In this document: piece after piece, positions 13,950 through 22,414 of the stretch
How positions within the stretch are numbered: the first letter of the stretch is position 1
Layout of the letters: every line of letters starts with the position of its first letter
Source of the DNA: Candidatus Minthosoma equi
GTDB lineage: Bacteria; Bacteroidota; Bacteroidia; Bacteroidales; Bacteroidaceae
DNA: 41,613 nucleotides
Assembly (NCBI GenBank): GCA_018064885.1
Contig: JAGHUI010000080.1
Span: forward strand, 1-41,613
Direction: 5' to 3'
Translations under genes and position numbers: made by a program
Notes under the pieces: model-generated
Database searches by the model: none
What the model saw: the letters and a program-made list of their open reading frames with translations, nothing else
What the model was told of the DNA's origin: nothing

Positions 13950-16553
13950 TTAGTCTTTTACTTCGACAGTAACGCTCTGAAGGTCTTCAGGACGTGAACT
14001 GCTTCCATATAGAATCTCATACTTGCCATCTTTAACGTGGATGGTATTTGTGTTCTCATCGAACCATTCAAAGCTTTTTGGAGTAAGGCTGATAGATGCT
14101 GTTGCTGTCTGACCTGCCTTGACTTCAACTCGCTGATATGCACGCAACTGCTTGATAGGACCGTTTGGATCTTGTGGATTACGAACATAAATCTGAACAA
14201 CTTCTGTTCCGTCCATCTTGCCTGTGTTGCTTACAGGAATATCAATGGTGATGCCTTTCTGTTTAACAGTCGTTGATGAGAGTTTTGCCTTTCCTATATT
14301 ATAAGATGTGTAAGAGAGGCCATAACCGAATGGATAGAGTGGCTTGAAGTCGCGGATGTAGCGATAAGTGCGTCCTTCCATATTGTAGTCTTCAAAGTCG
14401 CCAAGCTGATCGGATGAAGAATAGAATGTTACAGGAAGTTTGCCGCTTGGGTTTATGTTTCCATAAAGAACATCTGCAACGGCAGTACCTCCTTGCATAC
14501 CAGCGTACCATGCTTGAAGAATGGCTGCGCAATTCTCGCTTTCTGGTTTGAGAGCAATGGCACTTCCTGAACAGTTTACATAAACAATCTTTTTGCCAGC
14601 ATCAGCGAGTGCCTTGATGAAGTTACGCTGAACAGCAGGAAGCTCAATGTGAGTGCGGTCGCCGCCTTTGAAGCCGTCAATGTGTACAGGCATTTCCTCG
14701 CCTTCAAGGCTTGGAGCAATACCACCAACGAATACAACCTTGTCGATACCAGCAAGTTGCTCATTGATAATCTTGTTGTAGTCAATCAAAGATTCTGTTC
14801 CAATATTCACGCGAATGCTTGCGCCGTAAGTATGAATATGTGAGAAACGAATTTCAATCTTATACTCTTTGCCTGCTTCTGCCTGAATAACAGTGCGAGT
14901 AGGGGTAACACGCCAAGTGCTTTCTGACTGTTTCTTTTCTCCATTTACGATAACATCGAAATTGCTTACAGATTCTACATTGAGAACAACTTCGCCAGAT
15001 TTTGTTGGCTTGAATACTGTTTCGTATGTTGCAGAGAAATCAACAAGATTAACGCCAGGAGCAAACTGGTAATTGCCTGCTGTTGTCTTGAAGAATGGGG
15101 CAGAGTGGTAAAGAGTTGTAACAGGCTTTCCCTCAAATTTTGTATTGTTCCAGAAGGTGCCTTTGAAACCTTTCTTCCCTTCAAAACTGCATTGTGCAAA
15201 GACATCTGTAACAATTTTATCGTCAGTAAGATCGCATCCTTGAATGTACTTCACATTCTTGTTGTTAGCACGGATACCGTCAAGGATAGTGACTGTAGTT
15301 GTAGGAGTGCCATTGTAGTTACCCCACATCATTGTTTTATTGTCTGCATTAGGACCGATAACAGCAATCTTTTCACCCTTTTTGAGAGGAAGGATGTTGT
15401 TATCATTCTTGAGAAGAACCATTGTTTGGCGAGCCATGTCAAGAGCAAGTTTGAGGTGTTCCTTGCTCTCAAGAACGGAACTTGGAATCTTGCTCCATTC
15501 AACAAGAGAAGGATCGTCCATTTCGCCAAGATCGAAACGACCTTCAAGCAAGCGGATAACATGCTTGTCAACTTCTTTCTCTGTGATAAGTCCTCGCTTA
15601 ACAGCATCAGGAATACTTTTGTATGCATAGTTGAAACCGCATTCAACATCAGTTCCTGCAAGTGTGGCACGAGCGGAAGAATGAGTAGCATCACTTGCAA
15701 CCTTATGATTCTCATGAATGTCTGTTACGGCACCACAGTCGCTGACAACAAGATACTTGAATCCCCAATCATCACGGAGAATGTCCTGAAGAAGTCGTCC
15801 GTTAGAACAGCAAGGCTCATTGTCGTAACGCTGATATGCACACATGACCTCACGAACCTTTGCGTCTTCCACAAGCACCTTAAAAGCTGGAAGATAAGTT
15901 TCCCAAAGATCACGGGCAGAGATGTTATTTATATCTGCTGTATGACGGCTCCATTCTGGTCCGCTGTGAACTGCATAATGCTTAGCGCATGCCCAAAGTT
16001 TACGGTATTTTGTATCTTCTGGTCCTTGAAGGCCTCGAACTACTGCACTTCCCATGACACCACTCAAATATGGGTCTTCACCGTATGTTTCCTGACCGCG
16101 TCCCCATCGAGGATCACGGAAGATATTAACATTTGGTGTCCATACGGAAAGAGCATGAAAACGAGTTACATCATCTCCATTGCGCTGAAGTTCATTCCAT
16201 TTCGCACGTGCCTCTGTGCTGACAGCATCGAAAACCTTGTAAACCATGCCGTCATTGAAAGATGCCGCCATACCAATTGGCTCAGGGAAGTTTGTAACAT
16301 TTCCCATGTTGGCAAAACCATGAAGAGCCTCGCTCCACCACTGCCAATGCTTGATGCCAAGGCGTGGAATAGCAGGGGAATCATCGAGCATGAGAAGAGA
16401 TTTCTCTTCGAGTGTCAGACGTGAACAAAGGTCAACAGCACGTTCGTGAGCTGTGAGGTTAGCATTCTGATAAGGCAATTGCTGAGCCTGTGCAAAGAAT
16501 GTGATGAATGATGCGTGAAGAATGAAGAAAGATAGGATGAAGATACGTTTCAT
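13950..16553 (-). CDS. Glycoside hydrolase family 3 beta-xylosidase-like enzyme with inserted PA14 domain
   Basis: The 867-residue secreted protein has a signal peptide (1-23). The N-terminal GH3 barrel includes HWQWWSEALHG, the RDPRWGRGQETYGEDP motif, KHY and the nucleophile Asp272 in VVSDCGAVTD. A second alpha/beta domain is interrupted at about 455-600 by a PA14-type segment (starts GFKGTFWNN, ends near IRVNIGTES). A fibronectin-like C-terminal domain ends the protein (about 770-867). The WWSEALHG signature and the PA14 insertion are typical of GH3 beta-xylosidases and beta-glucosidases, including Prevotella Xyl3-type enzymes. It would release xylose from xylo-oligosaccharides, with side arabinosidase or glucosidase activity possible. 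It starts 9 bases after the upstream GH43 gene ends. Confidence 0.94.
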   Translation of the reverse strand: MKRIFILSFFILHASFITFFAQAQQLPYQNANLTAHERAVDLCSRLTLEEKSLLMLDDSPAIPRLGIKHWQWWSEALHGFANMGNVTNFPEPIGMAASFNDGMVYKVFDAVSTEARAKWNELQRNGDDVTRFHALSVWTPNVNIFRDPRWGRGQETYGEDPYLSGVMGSAVVRGLQGPEDTKYRKLWACAKHYAVHSGPEWSRHTADINNISARDLWETYLPAFKVLVEDAKVREVMCAYQRYDNEPCCSNGRLLQDILRDDWGFKYLVVSDCGAVTDIHENHKVASDATHSSARATLAGTDVECGFNYAYKSIPDAVKRGLITEKEVDKHVIRLLEGRFDLGEMDDPSLVEWSKIPSSVLESKEHLKLALDMARQTMVLLKNDNNILPLKKGEKIAVIGPNADNKTMMWGNYNGTPTTTVTILDGIRANNKNVKYIQGCDLTDDKIVTDVFAQCSFEGKKGFKGTFWNNTKFEGKPVTTLYHSAPFFKTTAGNYQFAPGVNLVDFSATYETVFKPTKSGEVVLNVESVSNFDVIVNGEKKQSESTWRVTPTRTVIQAEAGKEYKIEIRFSHIHTYGASIRVNIGTESLIDYNKIINEQLAGIDKVVFVGGIAPSLEGEEMPVHIDGFKGGDRTHIELPAVQRNFIKALADAGKKIVYVNCSGSAIALKPESENCAAILQAWYAGMQGGTAVADVLYGNINPSGKLPVTFYSSSDQLGDFEDYNMEGRTYRYIRDFKPLYPFGYGLSYTSYNIGKAKLSSTTVKQKGITIDIPVSNTGKMDGTEVVQIYVRNPQDPNGPIKQLRAYQRVEVKAGQTATASISLTPKSFEWFDENTNTIHVKDGKYEILYGSSSRPEDLQSVTVEVKD

Positions 16554-16562
16554 ATTCGTGTT

Positions 16563-18035
16563 TTATTTTTCAAGTTTTGCGAAGTTCCACTTTGAGTTGT
16601 CACTCTTGAAATCGTAAGGAGCAAGAATAGGAGTGCTGTCCGCCATAGAGTAGAGCACATACTTTGTGTTAATTCCTTCAGTGCCAGGAATATGCTTTGG
16701 CATAATGCGGAATGTTCCGTCTGTAAGCTGCTCAATGCGCCAGAGCTGTTCGTCAGCTCCTGTGAAAGAAGCTACAGTTGTCAATGCATTGCCTTCTCCT
16801 GCTGCAAGTGCTCGTTCTGAACCATTGATAGTAATCTTGAAATATGGACTGCTCAAGTAACCACCAGCCTCAGGAACTGCAGTAATTTGCCATTGCTGAT
16901 GAGGACGGAACATGTAATCTCCTACGCGTACATCTATATTACCAGCAGGCCATGAACCGCTGACTTCACTAAGTGTCTGAAGAGGAACAGGCTTGACAGG
17001 TTCGTCTTGGTTTGCTCCCCATCCACCGCGCTGGCGTGCATAGTTCTGACGTATGAAATCAACAGCAAGTTCAAGAGAATAGCCACGGCGCTCAGAAATG
17101 ATAGCGTATGTTCCTTCGCGGAACTGTTCACCGCCGACAGGCCATCCTTCTTTCCAAAGAAGAGGACGAACAGCAAGCACGGAACGACCAGACTGATCGT
17201 AATCAGCTTCCCAGTGGAATGACATAACTTCCACGCCTTCATCAATTATGGTGCGACCGAAGTGACCAGCACCAACAGCACGGAATTCGGCTCCCTTAAC
17301 CATCTTGCCACCGCCTTGCAGCATGTCACGTCCCATATTATCAATGTAAGGACCTGTCACCTTCTTTGAACGACCACAAACAATGTTGTATGTAGAATTT
17401 ACACCATCGCAGCAAGTGCCGTGAGTACCAAGAAGATAGTAATAACCATCACGATAAATGAGGTCGGATGCCTCACAGTCGATAGCAACATCCTTTGCCT
17501 TGTTGCCAGCCTTGCGTGCTCCTGTCTTTGGATCAAGTTCAACGATGCGGATATTTCCGAAATATGTTCCGTATGAAAGCCATAGACTTCCGTTAGTTGG
17601 ATCGAGAAGAAGACCAGCATCGATAGCATCATTATCTTCGTCACCATCAGAGAAAGCAACCTCAATAGCATCGGAATATTTGAATAGAGGAGACTGAGGA
17701 TCAAGAGTTTGGTTCCACATTGTCAGCACTCTGCCGTTGTGTCCACCGCCAAGACCACCGCCAGTGGCACTATAAGCAACAAGATAACGATCGCCAATTT
17801 TCAAAACATCAGGAGCAGCACCGCCGCCAGGACGAACAGGACCGCTGTGCCAATGCCAGCCATCCTCGCTTACAAGACCGCCGCCACCAGTACCGAATGT
17901 GTACCATTTGCCATCACATTCTGCAAGCGTTGCAGGGTCGTGAATCCAAGGCTGACCGCTTTGGGCGAATGCTGTTTGAGAAAAGAACAATGAGCTCAGA
18001 GCTATTGTTGAAAATATGTTGGATATGCGTTTCAT
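16563..18035 (-). CDS. Glycoside hydrolase family 43, arabinanase-like
   Basis: The 490-residue secreted protein has a signal peptide (1-24) followed directly by a five-bladed GH43 propeller. The three expected acidic residues are visible: base Asp33 in WIHDPA, pKa-modulating Asp139 in AIDAG, and acid Glu188 in DCEASDL. The later segment AVGAGHFG and the beta domain EGWPVGGEQ resemble endo-arabinanase-type members. The C-terminal third (about 345-490), with HQQWQI and EQLWRIEQL repeats, looks like a ricin/beta-trefoil-like or other sugar-binding module. The substrate could be arabinan or arabinose-decorated xylan. The start codon overlaps the stop of the upstream GH43-GH8 gene by 4 bases, so the two are translationally coupled. 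Confidence 0.9.
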   Translation of the reverse strand: MKRISNIFSTIALSSLFFSQTAFAQSGQPWIHDPATLAECDGKWYTFGTGGGGLVSEDGWHWHSGPVRPGGGAAPDVLKIGDRYLVAYSATGGGLGGGHNGRVLTMWNQTLDPQSPLFKYSDAIEVAFSDGDEDNDAIDAGLLLDPTNGSLWLSYGTYFGNIRIVELDPKTGARKAGNKAKDVAIDCEASDLIYRDGYYYLLGTHGTCCDGVNSTYNIVCGRSKKVTGPYIDNMGRDMLQGGGKMVKGAEFRAVGAGHFGRTIIDEGVEVMSFHWEADYDQSGRSVLAVRPLLWKEGWPVGGEQFREGTYAIISERRGYSLELAVDFIRQNYARQRGGWGANQDEPVKPVPLQTLSEVSGSWPAGNIDVRVGDYMFRPHQQWQITAVPEAGGYLSSPYFKITINGSERALAAGEGNALTTVASFTGADEQLWRIEQLTDGTFRIMPKHIPGTEGINTKYVLYSMADSTPILAPYDFKSDNSKWNFAKLEK

Positions 18036-21000
18036 TTGTTTGTGGTAATTTTGCAGTTAGTAACAGGATTTCCTTTCTCGTCGATAAGTCTGAAGCAGAA
18101 GTCACTCATGCCAGGGCCGTTGATGACTGCTCCTGTGATGACGTTTGTGCCTTTCTTGAGAGTGACAGGCTTAGAAACAACATCATCGCGAACCATACGG
18201 CGGTCACCAGAAAGAATGGCTGCTTCTTCGCCATTGAGCCACCACTTAGATGCTGAGTTTGAACCGATTGCGAAACGAACATTAGGAATATCCTCTTCAC
18301 ATTCGATAGTTGTTGTTGCCCAGAAGATAACACCATAGCGCTGCTGCTTTGTGCCTGTTGCAAAACGGTAAAGCTTCACGTTGTAGCGCTGACTGTCGAA
18401 AGCATGCCAAGCCTTGTCGTTTTTCTTGTATGTGATAGGAGAAGGGAATGTCTCGTTGATATAGCTGTCAACAAACACAGTGTTAGTATTGTTTGGCTTG
18501 ATGATAGGATCACGAAGCAACCAGCGAAGCACGAAGCCTTCTTTATCAGGAGTAGCATACTCTCCCTCTACAGGACGCAGATAGTCTGCAAGTTGAGTCT
18601 GGCGCTCAATAACACGGTAGTTGCCGCTGAGGTGCATGAATGCGAAAAGACGGAGAAGACCATCATAGTATGCATCAAAGAAACCATCAGCATCAGGCTT
18701 GTGAGGCATGTTCCAAAGCTGGTCAATGAACTCATAACTTTTTGAATGAGAGCAGAGTAGTGATGCTGCTGCAGATGTTGCTACAAGACCGATAGAGTGA
18801 CGGAGCTTCTCTGGATAGTTGCCAGCCTTGAGAATGCGCTCAGGCTTTGTGCCATCTACGTTATACTGGTCAACGAAATCGTTAATTCCCTGAGAATAAA
18901 GGAAATTCTGGATTGTCTCGCCATAGCTTTGCTGCCAAGCGCGATCAGCACATGACCAGCTGTAATCAAGAGCAATGTTCATTGGCACACGCCAAGAGTC
19001 ATAGCGGAAAGCATCCCCGATGACGAAACGGCTCTTCATCAAAGAACCATCATAGTTGTTATAGTCAGGATTGAGACCTGTGACAGGGTTTATGCTTTTG
19101 TGAAGATATTCGCGGCTCTTCTTTGCACAATCGCGCCAGTATTCTGAGCGTCCATCCTCAGCATAGCGAGCCCATACTTCGTAAAAAGCAGGAAGATGGT
19201 AAGATGGATCAGTGTAGTTTGCGCCAGGAACAAAAGTAATGAGACCTGTAGCTGGGTCAATAAGAGAAGCTGTACGCTTTATTACCATTGGTTCGTCAAG
19301 TGGCTTGCCGTCTCTTCCTCTTGTTATTTTCATCTCAGATTCGCGTGGCTGAATGCAATCAAGGATGTACTGTGCCTCCTTCAAGTAATTGATTTCTCCA
19401 TTGTTACCCCAACGGTTTGAGGCGAAAATGAGAGATGTGATGAAGTAAAGTTCACCATCGCTTGCAGGACCATGAGCATTAGCAGTTCCATCGCGCTTAC
19501 AGCTCCAGCGGAAATATCCCTTGTTAGGACCATCCTCCATCTGCATGTATTTCTTGCTCCAACGCCAAAGGCGGTCGAAGATGTCTTTGCGGTCGAATTG
19601 CACGGCAATCATCAAGCCATAGCTCATTCCTTCTGTGCGAACATCATTGTTCTTGATGTCGCTGATATAGCCCATGTCCTTACCAACCTCAAAGTAGCAT
19701 TTGTTCTTGCCGACAAAAACATCATTGAACACTTCCTGAAGTTTCTTGTCAACAGTTTCTTTTGAGTAACCAGCTTCTACAAAGAGGTTACGATAGTTGC
19801 CGCTTGACATTCCGCCATTAGTTGCAGGCACAAGAGGCTTTCTGTCTGTAAGGCTTATCCAATCCACTTCTACACGCTGTTTTCCTGTATTGCTGAGAAT
19901 CAATTCATAAAGACCATTTGGCTGCTTTTTCGCCTCAAGTTTGAGAGTGGTTTCCTTTATCTCCTTCATTTGAGATCTGCCCCACATTCCAGGCATGCTC
20001 ACCCAGGTTGTATATTTATCATTCTTGATGCTTACGTTGCCGTATGAAACCCATCCGCCTTCAGGAAGAATGACCTTCCATCCGAGGAAACAATTTGTTG
20101 TGTCGTTGTAGGCGATTGTTGCGCCTCCGCCAATGCGAGAATATCTGTCCATCTGAACATGACCGCTTGCATCTGTGATGCCAATACCGCGCTTAGTAGG
20201 AATGACTTCCTGTATTGTGCCGTCAGGGTTGAAGAAGAGTGAGTCTGCGCAAACAGCACGGTTCTTGTCAAAGTTTGGAGAATAGTCATTGTGATGGTAG
20301 AAGAGGTACCATTGATCCTTGTATTGCACGAGGCTGTGGTGGTTTGTCCAGCACTTATTCTCATGCTCTTTCATGATGATGCCTTTATATTCGTATGGTC
20401 CCATTGGGTTGTCACTCATGGCATAAGCAAGACACTCTGTGCCATTGTCTTCGCGAACCCAAGGGTATGTGAGATAGAACTTTCCATTGCGCTCGAAGGC
20501 GAAAGGTCCTTCTTTGAAGCCTTTAGGAAGAGTTTTGTCGCAGGAAACGCCAATAGATTTCATTTCACGGTTGCCCATCTTTATGGTTTCCACAGGATTG
20601 TCGTCTGCAAGTTCGAGAAGATTGTCCTTGAGTTTTGCCACACGCAAGCCGCCGCCACCCCAGAAGATGTAGTTGTTGCCATCGCTAGCCTGTAGCACGC
20701 AAGGGTCGATTCCAGAAATGCCTTTAATGTTTTCCTTTTGTGGAACGAACTTGCCTGTGCTGAGATTATCGCAGATTGCTACTCCGACACCGAAGCCGCG
20801 ACCATCCTTTGGCGCGTTAGGGAAGAAGAAATAGTATTTGCCGTCTTTTTCGACACAGTCTGGAGCCCACATTGAATATGCAGTTGGATTTCCCCAAGGA
20901 ACATCTTCCTGTGAGAGAATCACGCCGTGGTCTGTCCAGTTTGTGAGGTCTGCAGATGAGAACATGTGGTAGTCTGCCATGGAGAACCATTTGCGTTCAG

Positions 21001-21163
21001 GCTCCACAGGACTGATGATGTCGTGAGACGGAAAAACATACATACGGCCATTGAAAACGCGAGCCGTAGGGTCGGCAGAAAACTGGTTGCCGATAATAGG
21101 GTTTTGCGCATAGCTCGTAGCGAATGCTATGCTAAGCGCGCATGCCAGTAAACTCTTCTTCAT
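18032..21163 (-). CDS. GH43-GH8 fusion: beta-xylosidase/arabinofuranosidase plus reducing-end xylose-releasing enzyme
   Basis: This 1043-residue secreted enzyme is the first gene of the operon. After the signal peptide (1-19), a GH43 propeller shows base Asp31 (SADPT), Asp153 (GIDPC) and acid Glu218 (FKEGPF). A beta-sandwich linker follows (about 345-440). A complete GH8 (alpha/alpha)6 domain (about 450-870) carries Glu511 in RTEGMSYG, Asp569 in GPASDGELY and Asp722 in FRYDSWRVP. The 58-residue Glu-to-Asp distance equals that in the Bacillus halodurans Rex enzyme as I recall it, so this half should cut xylose from the reducing end of xylo-oligosaccharides. A C-terminal beta domain (about 895-1035) may bind sugar. 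One chain would thus attack oligosaccharides from both ends. A -7 element lies 42-49 bases upstream. Confidence 0.93.
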   Translation of the reverse strand: MKKSLLACALSIAFATSYAQNPIIGNQFSADPTARVFNGRMYVFPSHDIISPVEPERKWFSMADYHMFSSADLTNWTDHGVILSQEDVPWGNPTAYSMWAPDCVEKDGKYYFFFPNAPKDGRGFGVGVAICDNLSTGKFVPQKENIKGISGIDPCVLQASDGNNYIFWGGGGLRVAKLKDNLLELADDNPVETIKMGNREMKSIGVSCDKTLPKGFKEGPFAFERNGKFYLTYPWVREDNGTECLAYAMSDNPMGPYEYKGIIMKEHENKCWTNHHSLVQYKDQWYLFYHHNDYSPNFDKNRAVCADSLFFNPDGTIQEVIPTKRGIGITDASGHVQMDRYSRIGGGATIAYNDTTNCFLGWKVILPEGGWVSYGNVSIKNDKYTTWVSMPGMWGRSQMKEIKETTLKLEAKKQPNGLYELILSNTGKQRVEVDWISLTDRKPLVPATNGGMSSGNYRNLFVEAGYSKETVDKKLQEVFNDVFVGKNKCYFEVGKDMGYISDIKNNDVRTEGMSYGLMIAVQFDRKDIFDRLWRWSKKYMQMEDGPNKGYFRWSCKRDGTANAHGPASDGELYFITSLIFASNRWGNNGEINYLKEAQYILDCIQPRESEMKITRGRDGKPLDEPMVIKRTASLIDPATGLITFVPGANYTDPSYHLPAFYEVWARYAEDGRSEYWRDCAKKSREYLHKSINPVTGLNPDYNNYDGSLMKSRFVIGDAFRYDSWRVPMNIALDYSWSCADRAWQQSYGETIQNFLYSQGINDFVDQYNVDGTKPERILKAGNYPEKLRHSIGLVATSAAASLLCSHSKSYEFIDQLWNMPHKPDADGFFDAYYDGLLRLFAFMHLSGNYRVIERQTQLADYLRPVEGEYATPDKEGFVLRWLLRDPIIKPNNTNTVFVDSYINETFPSPITYKKNDKAWHAFDSQRYNVKLYRFATGTKQQRYGVIFWATTTIECEEDIPNVRFAIGSNSASKWWLNGEEAAILSGDRRMVRDDVVSKPVTLKKGTNVITGAVINGPGMSDFCFRLIDEKGNPVTNCKITTNK

Positions 21164-21204
21164 GATTTGGTAGGTTGTTTCTGTTAATATGCTAAAACAC
21201 TTTG

Positions 21205-21240
21205 CAAAGGTAATATATTTATAATAATGTTGCTTTCAAA
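21205..21240 (-). promoter_or_regulatory. Promoter of the hemicellulase operon
   Basis: On the - strand TACCTTTG (21205-21212) is an exact -7 match. A possible -33 TTTG lies at 21237-21240, but the spacing of 24 bases is longer than the usual 19-21. All five hydrolase genes down to 9644 lie behind it without a strong internal terminator. Confidence 0.55.
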
Positions 21241-21330
21241 TATGTAACATTTCCTTTTCTATACGTTAAATATCTGTGTATGGCATTGGTTTATAGCATA
21301 TACAGATGCGGTTAGCTTAATGGCGCAAAA

Positions 21331-21364
21331 AAGGTGAATCGGATTGCTCCAGTTCACCTTCTTT
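21331..21364 (-). terminator. Terminator of the ompH/skp operon
   Basis: AAGGTGAA (21331-21338) pairs with TTCACCTT (21353-21360). On the - strand the stem is followed by a run of six T's. It sits 25 bases past the stop of the gene ending at 21389. Confidence 0.8.
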
Positions 21365-21388
21365 ATATATTATATATGTGTGTGTAAA

Positions 21389-22033
21389 TTATTTCTTAGC
21401 TTCTTCCTTCTTTGCATCCTTCTTAGGAGCCTTTGAGTAGCGCTTGTTGAGAGCATTCACCACTTCCTCTGTTACGTCGTATGCCTCATTAGCATAGAGC
21501 ACATTGTCAATGCCAGATGACTTGCAGAGGATGAAGTCGAAGCCTTTTTCCTTAGCATAAGACTTAGTGAAGTTCTGGATTGTATCAGTGAGAGCCTGGA
21601 ACTCCTTCTGGTATTCCTCCTGAAGTGAGTTGCTGAGACGTGCCTGAAGAGCTTCGATGTCCTGCTGAAGCTTGCCGAGGCGAGCCTGCTCTGCCTCAAA
21701 CTGCTGCTGAGTGAACTGATTGCTTTGGTATTTGCGCTGGAACTCCTGTGCCTGTGCTGCAAAGCTCTTTCCCTTATCCTGAATAGTTGATTCTGCATTA
21801 GCACGCTTTTTTGCAAATTCTTCTTCAAGATCCTTGCACTTCTGGTACTGAGATGTGAGAGTATCGATAAGCACGAATGCAATCTTGTATGAACCGCCAG
21901 CCTTTGCTGTCTTTGCAGTTTCTGCACCTTCGTTAACAGATGGTGCTGGCTCTCCAGATTTGTCGCATGATGAGATGATTGCGCTTGCTGCAAGCATCAT
22001 AAGTCCGCTGAGGACAAGTGTAATTTTCTTCAT
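21389..22033 (-). CDS. OmpH/Skp-family periplasmic chaperone, predicted lipoprotein
   Basis: The 214-residue protein has a lipoprotein-type signal ending in ISSC, with the acylated Cys at residue 23. A low-complexity linker (about 24-46) leads into the OmpH/Skp domain, which begins KIAFVLIDTLTSQYQKCKDLEEEFAKK. The long coiled coil (about 65-145) is rich in Gln, Glu and Ala. The domain closes with YAKEKGFDFILCKSSGIDNVLYANEAYDVTEEVV. The tail is Lys-rich. Skp proteins hold unfolded outer-membrane proteins in the periplasm. A lipid anchor is unlike the soluble enterobacterial Skp. The gene lies 33 bases after a small membrane-protein gene and shares its promoter. Confidence 0.9.
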   Translation of the reverse strand: MKKITLVLSGLMMLAASAIISSCDKSGEPAPSVNEGAETAKTAKAGGSYKIAFVLIDTLTSQYQKCKDLEEEFAKKRANAESTIQDKGKSFAAQAQEFQRKYQSNQFTQQQFEAEQARLGKLQQDIEALQARLSNSLQEEYQKEFQALTDTIQNFTKSYAKEKGFDFILCKSSGIDNVLYANEAYDVTEEVVNALNKRYSKAPKKDAKKEEAKK

Positions 22034-22066
22034 TTATTTGATTTTTAGTTTTTGTTCCACATTTAT

Positions 22067-22288
22067 TTATTTGACTTCGTCAACTGCCAAGCGGCTTTTG
22101 TGCCTTGCTGCAAAGTCTTGACTCTGCACACAGGTGACGCCTCTTTCTCGCATCGCCTTTGACTGGCTGACATGAGTCTTGACAAAGCGGCCATTTTTCT
22201 TAAGCAGTATGCGAATGCAGAGCAAAAGCATGCAAACTGCAAGGATTATGACACAAAAAATAGCTGTTAGCAGAATTGTTTTCAACAT
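22067..22288 (-). CDS. Small single-helix membrane protein of the Bacteroidales type ending in a CVQSQD motif
   Basis: The 73-residue protein has one hydrophobic segment (4-28) followed by a basic tail with KKNGRFVKTHVSQSKAMRERG and CVQSQDFAAR. I recognise this as a short conserved Bacteroidales membrane protein whose signature is KKNGxFxxTHV...KAMRxRGxxCVQSQD; its function is not known to me. It sits 33 bases upstream of the OmpH/Skp gene in the same direction, so a role at the cell envelope is possible. A TATCTTTG -7 element lies 30 bases upstream of its start. Length and position argue that it is real despite its size. Confidence 0.78.
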   Translation of the reverse strand: MLKTILLTAIFCVIILAVCMLLLCIRILLKKNGRFVKTHVSQSKAMRERGVTCVQSQDFAARHKSRLAVDEVK

Positions 22289-22294
22289 TTTTTA

Positions 22295-22325
22295 TAACTT
22301 TGTAGTCAAATTGAATACAAAGATA
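22295..22325. promoter_or_regulatory. Opposed -7 elements of pepD (+) and the small-membrane-protein/ompH operon (-)
   Basis: The + strand has TAACTTTG at 22295-22302 and the - strand has TATCTTTG at 22318-22325. Both match TAnnTTTG. They face each other, so the predicted start points would be only a few bases apart. Neither has a -33 match at 20 bases. Confidence 0.45.
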
Positions 22326-22414
22326 GTGTTAAATGATGTACTGCTAAAACAATAGACGGATTTTTAACCTATTTTTAGTGTTTTTTCCATCAAAACTTAA
22401 CATTTTACTAAAAT

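Noticed and set aside
15105-16424. 439-codon open frame antisense to the GH3 gene
   Set aside because: It lies wholly inside a gene with full family motifs on the other strand; the translation is rich in Cys and Ser and matches nothing I recognise.
9644-21163. Complete polysaccharide utilisation locus
   Set aside because: No susC or susD homologue is present in the window, so only an enzyme operon is claimed.
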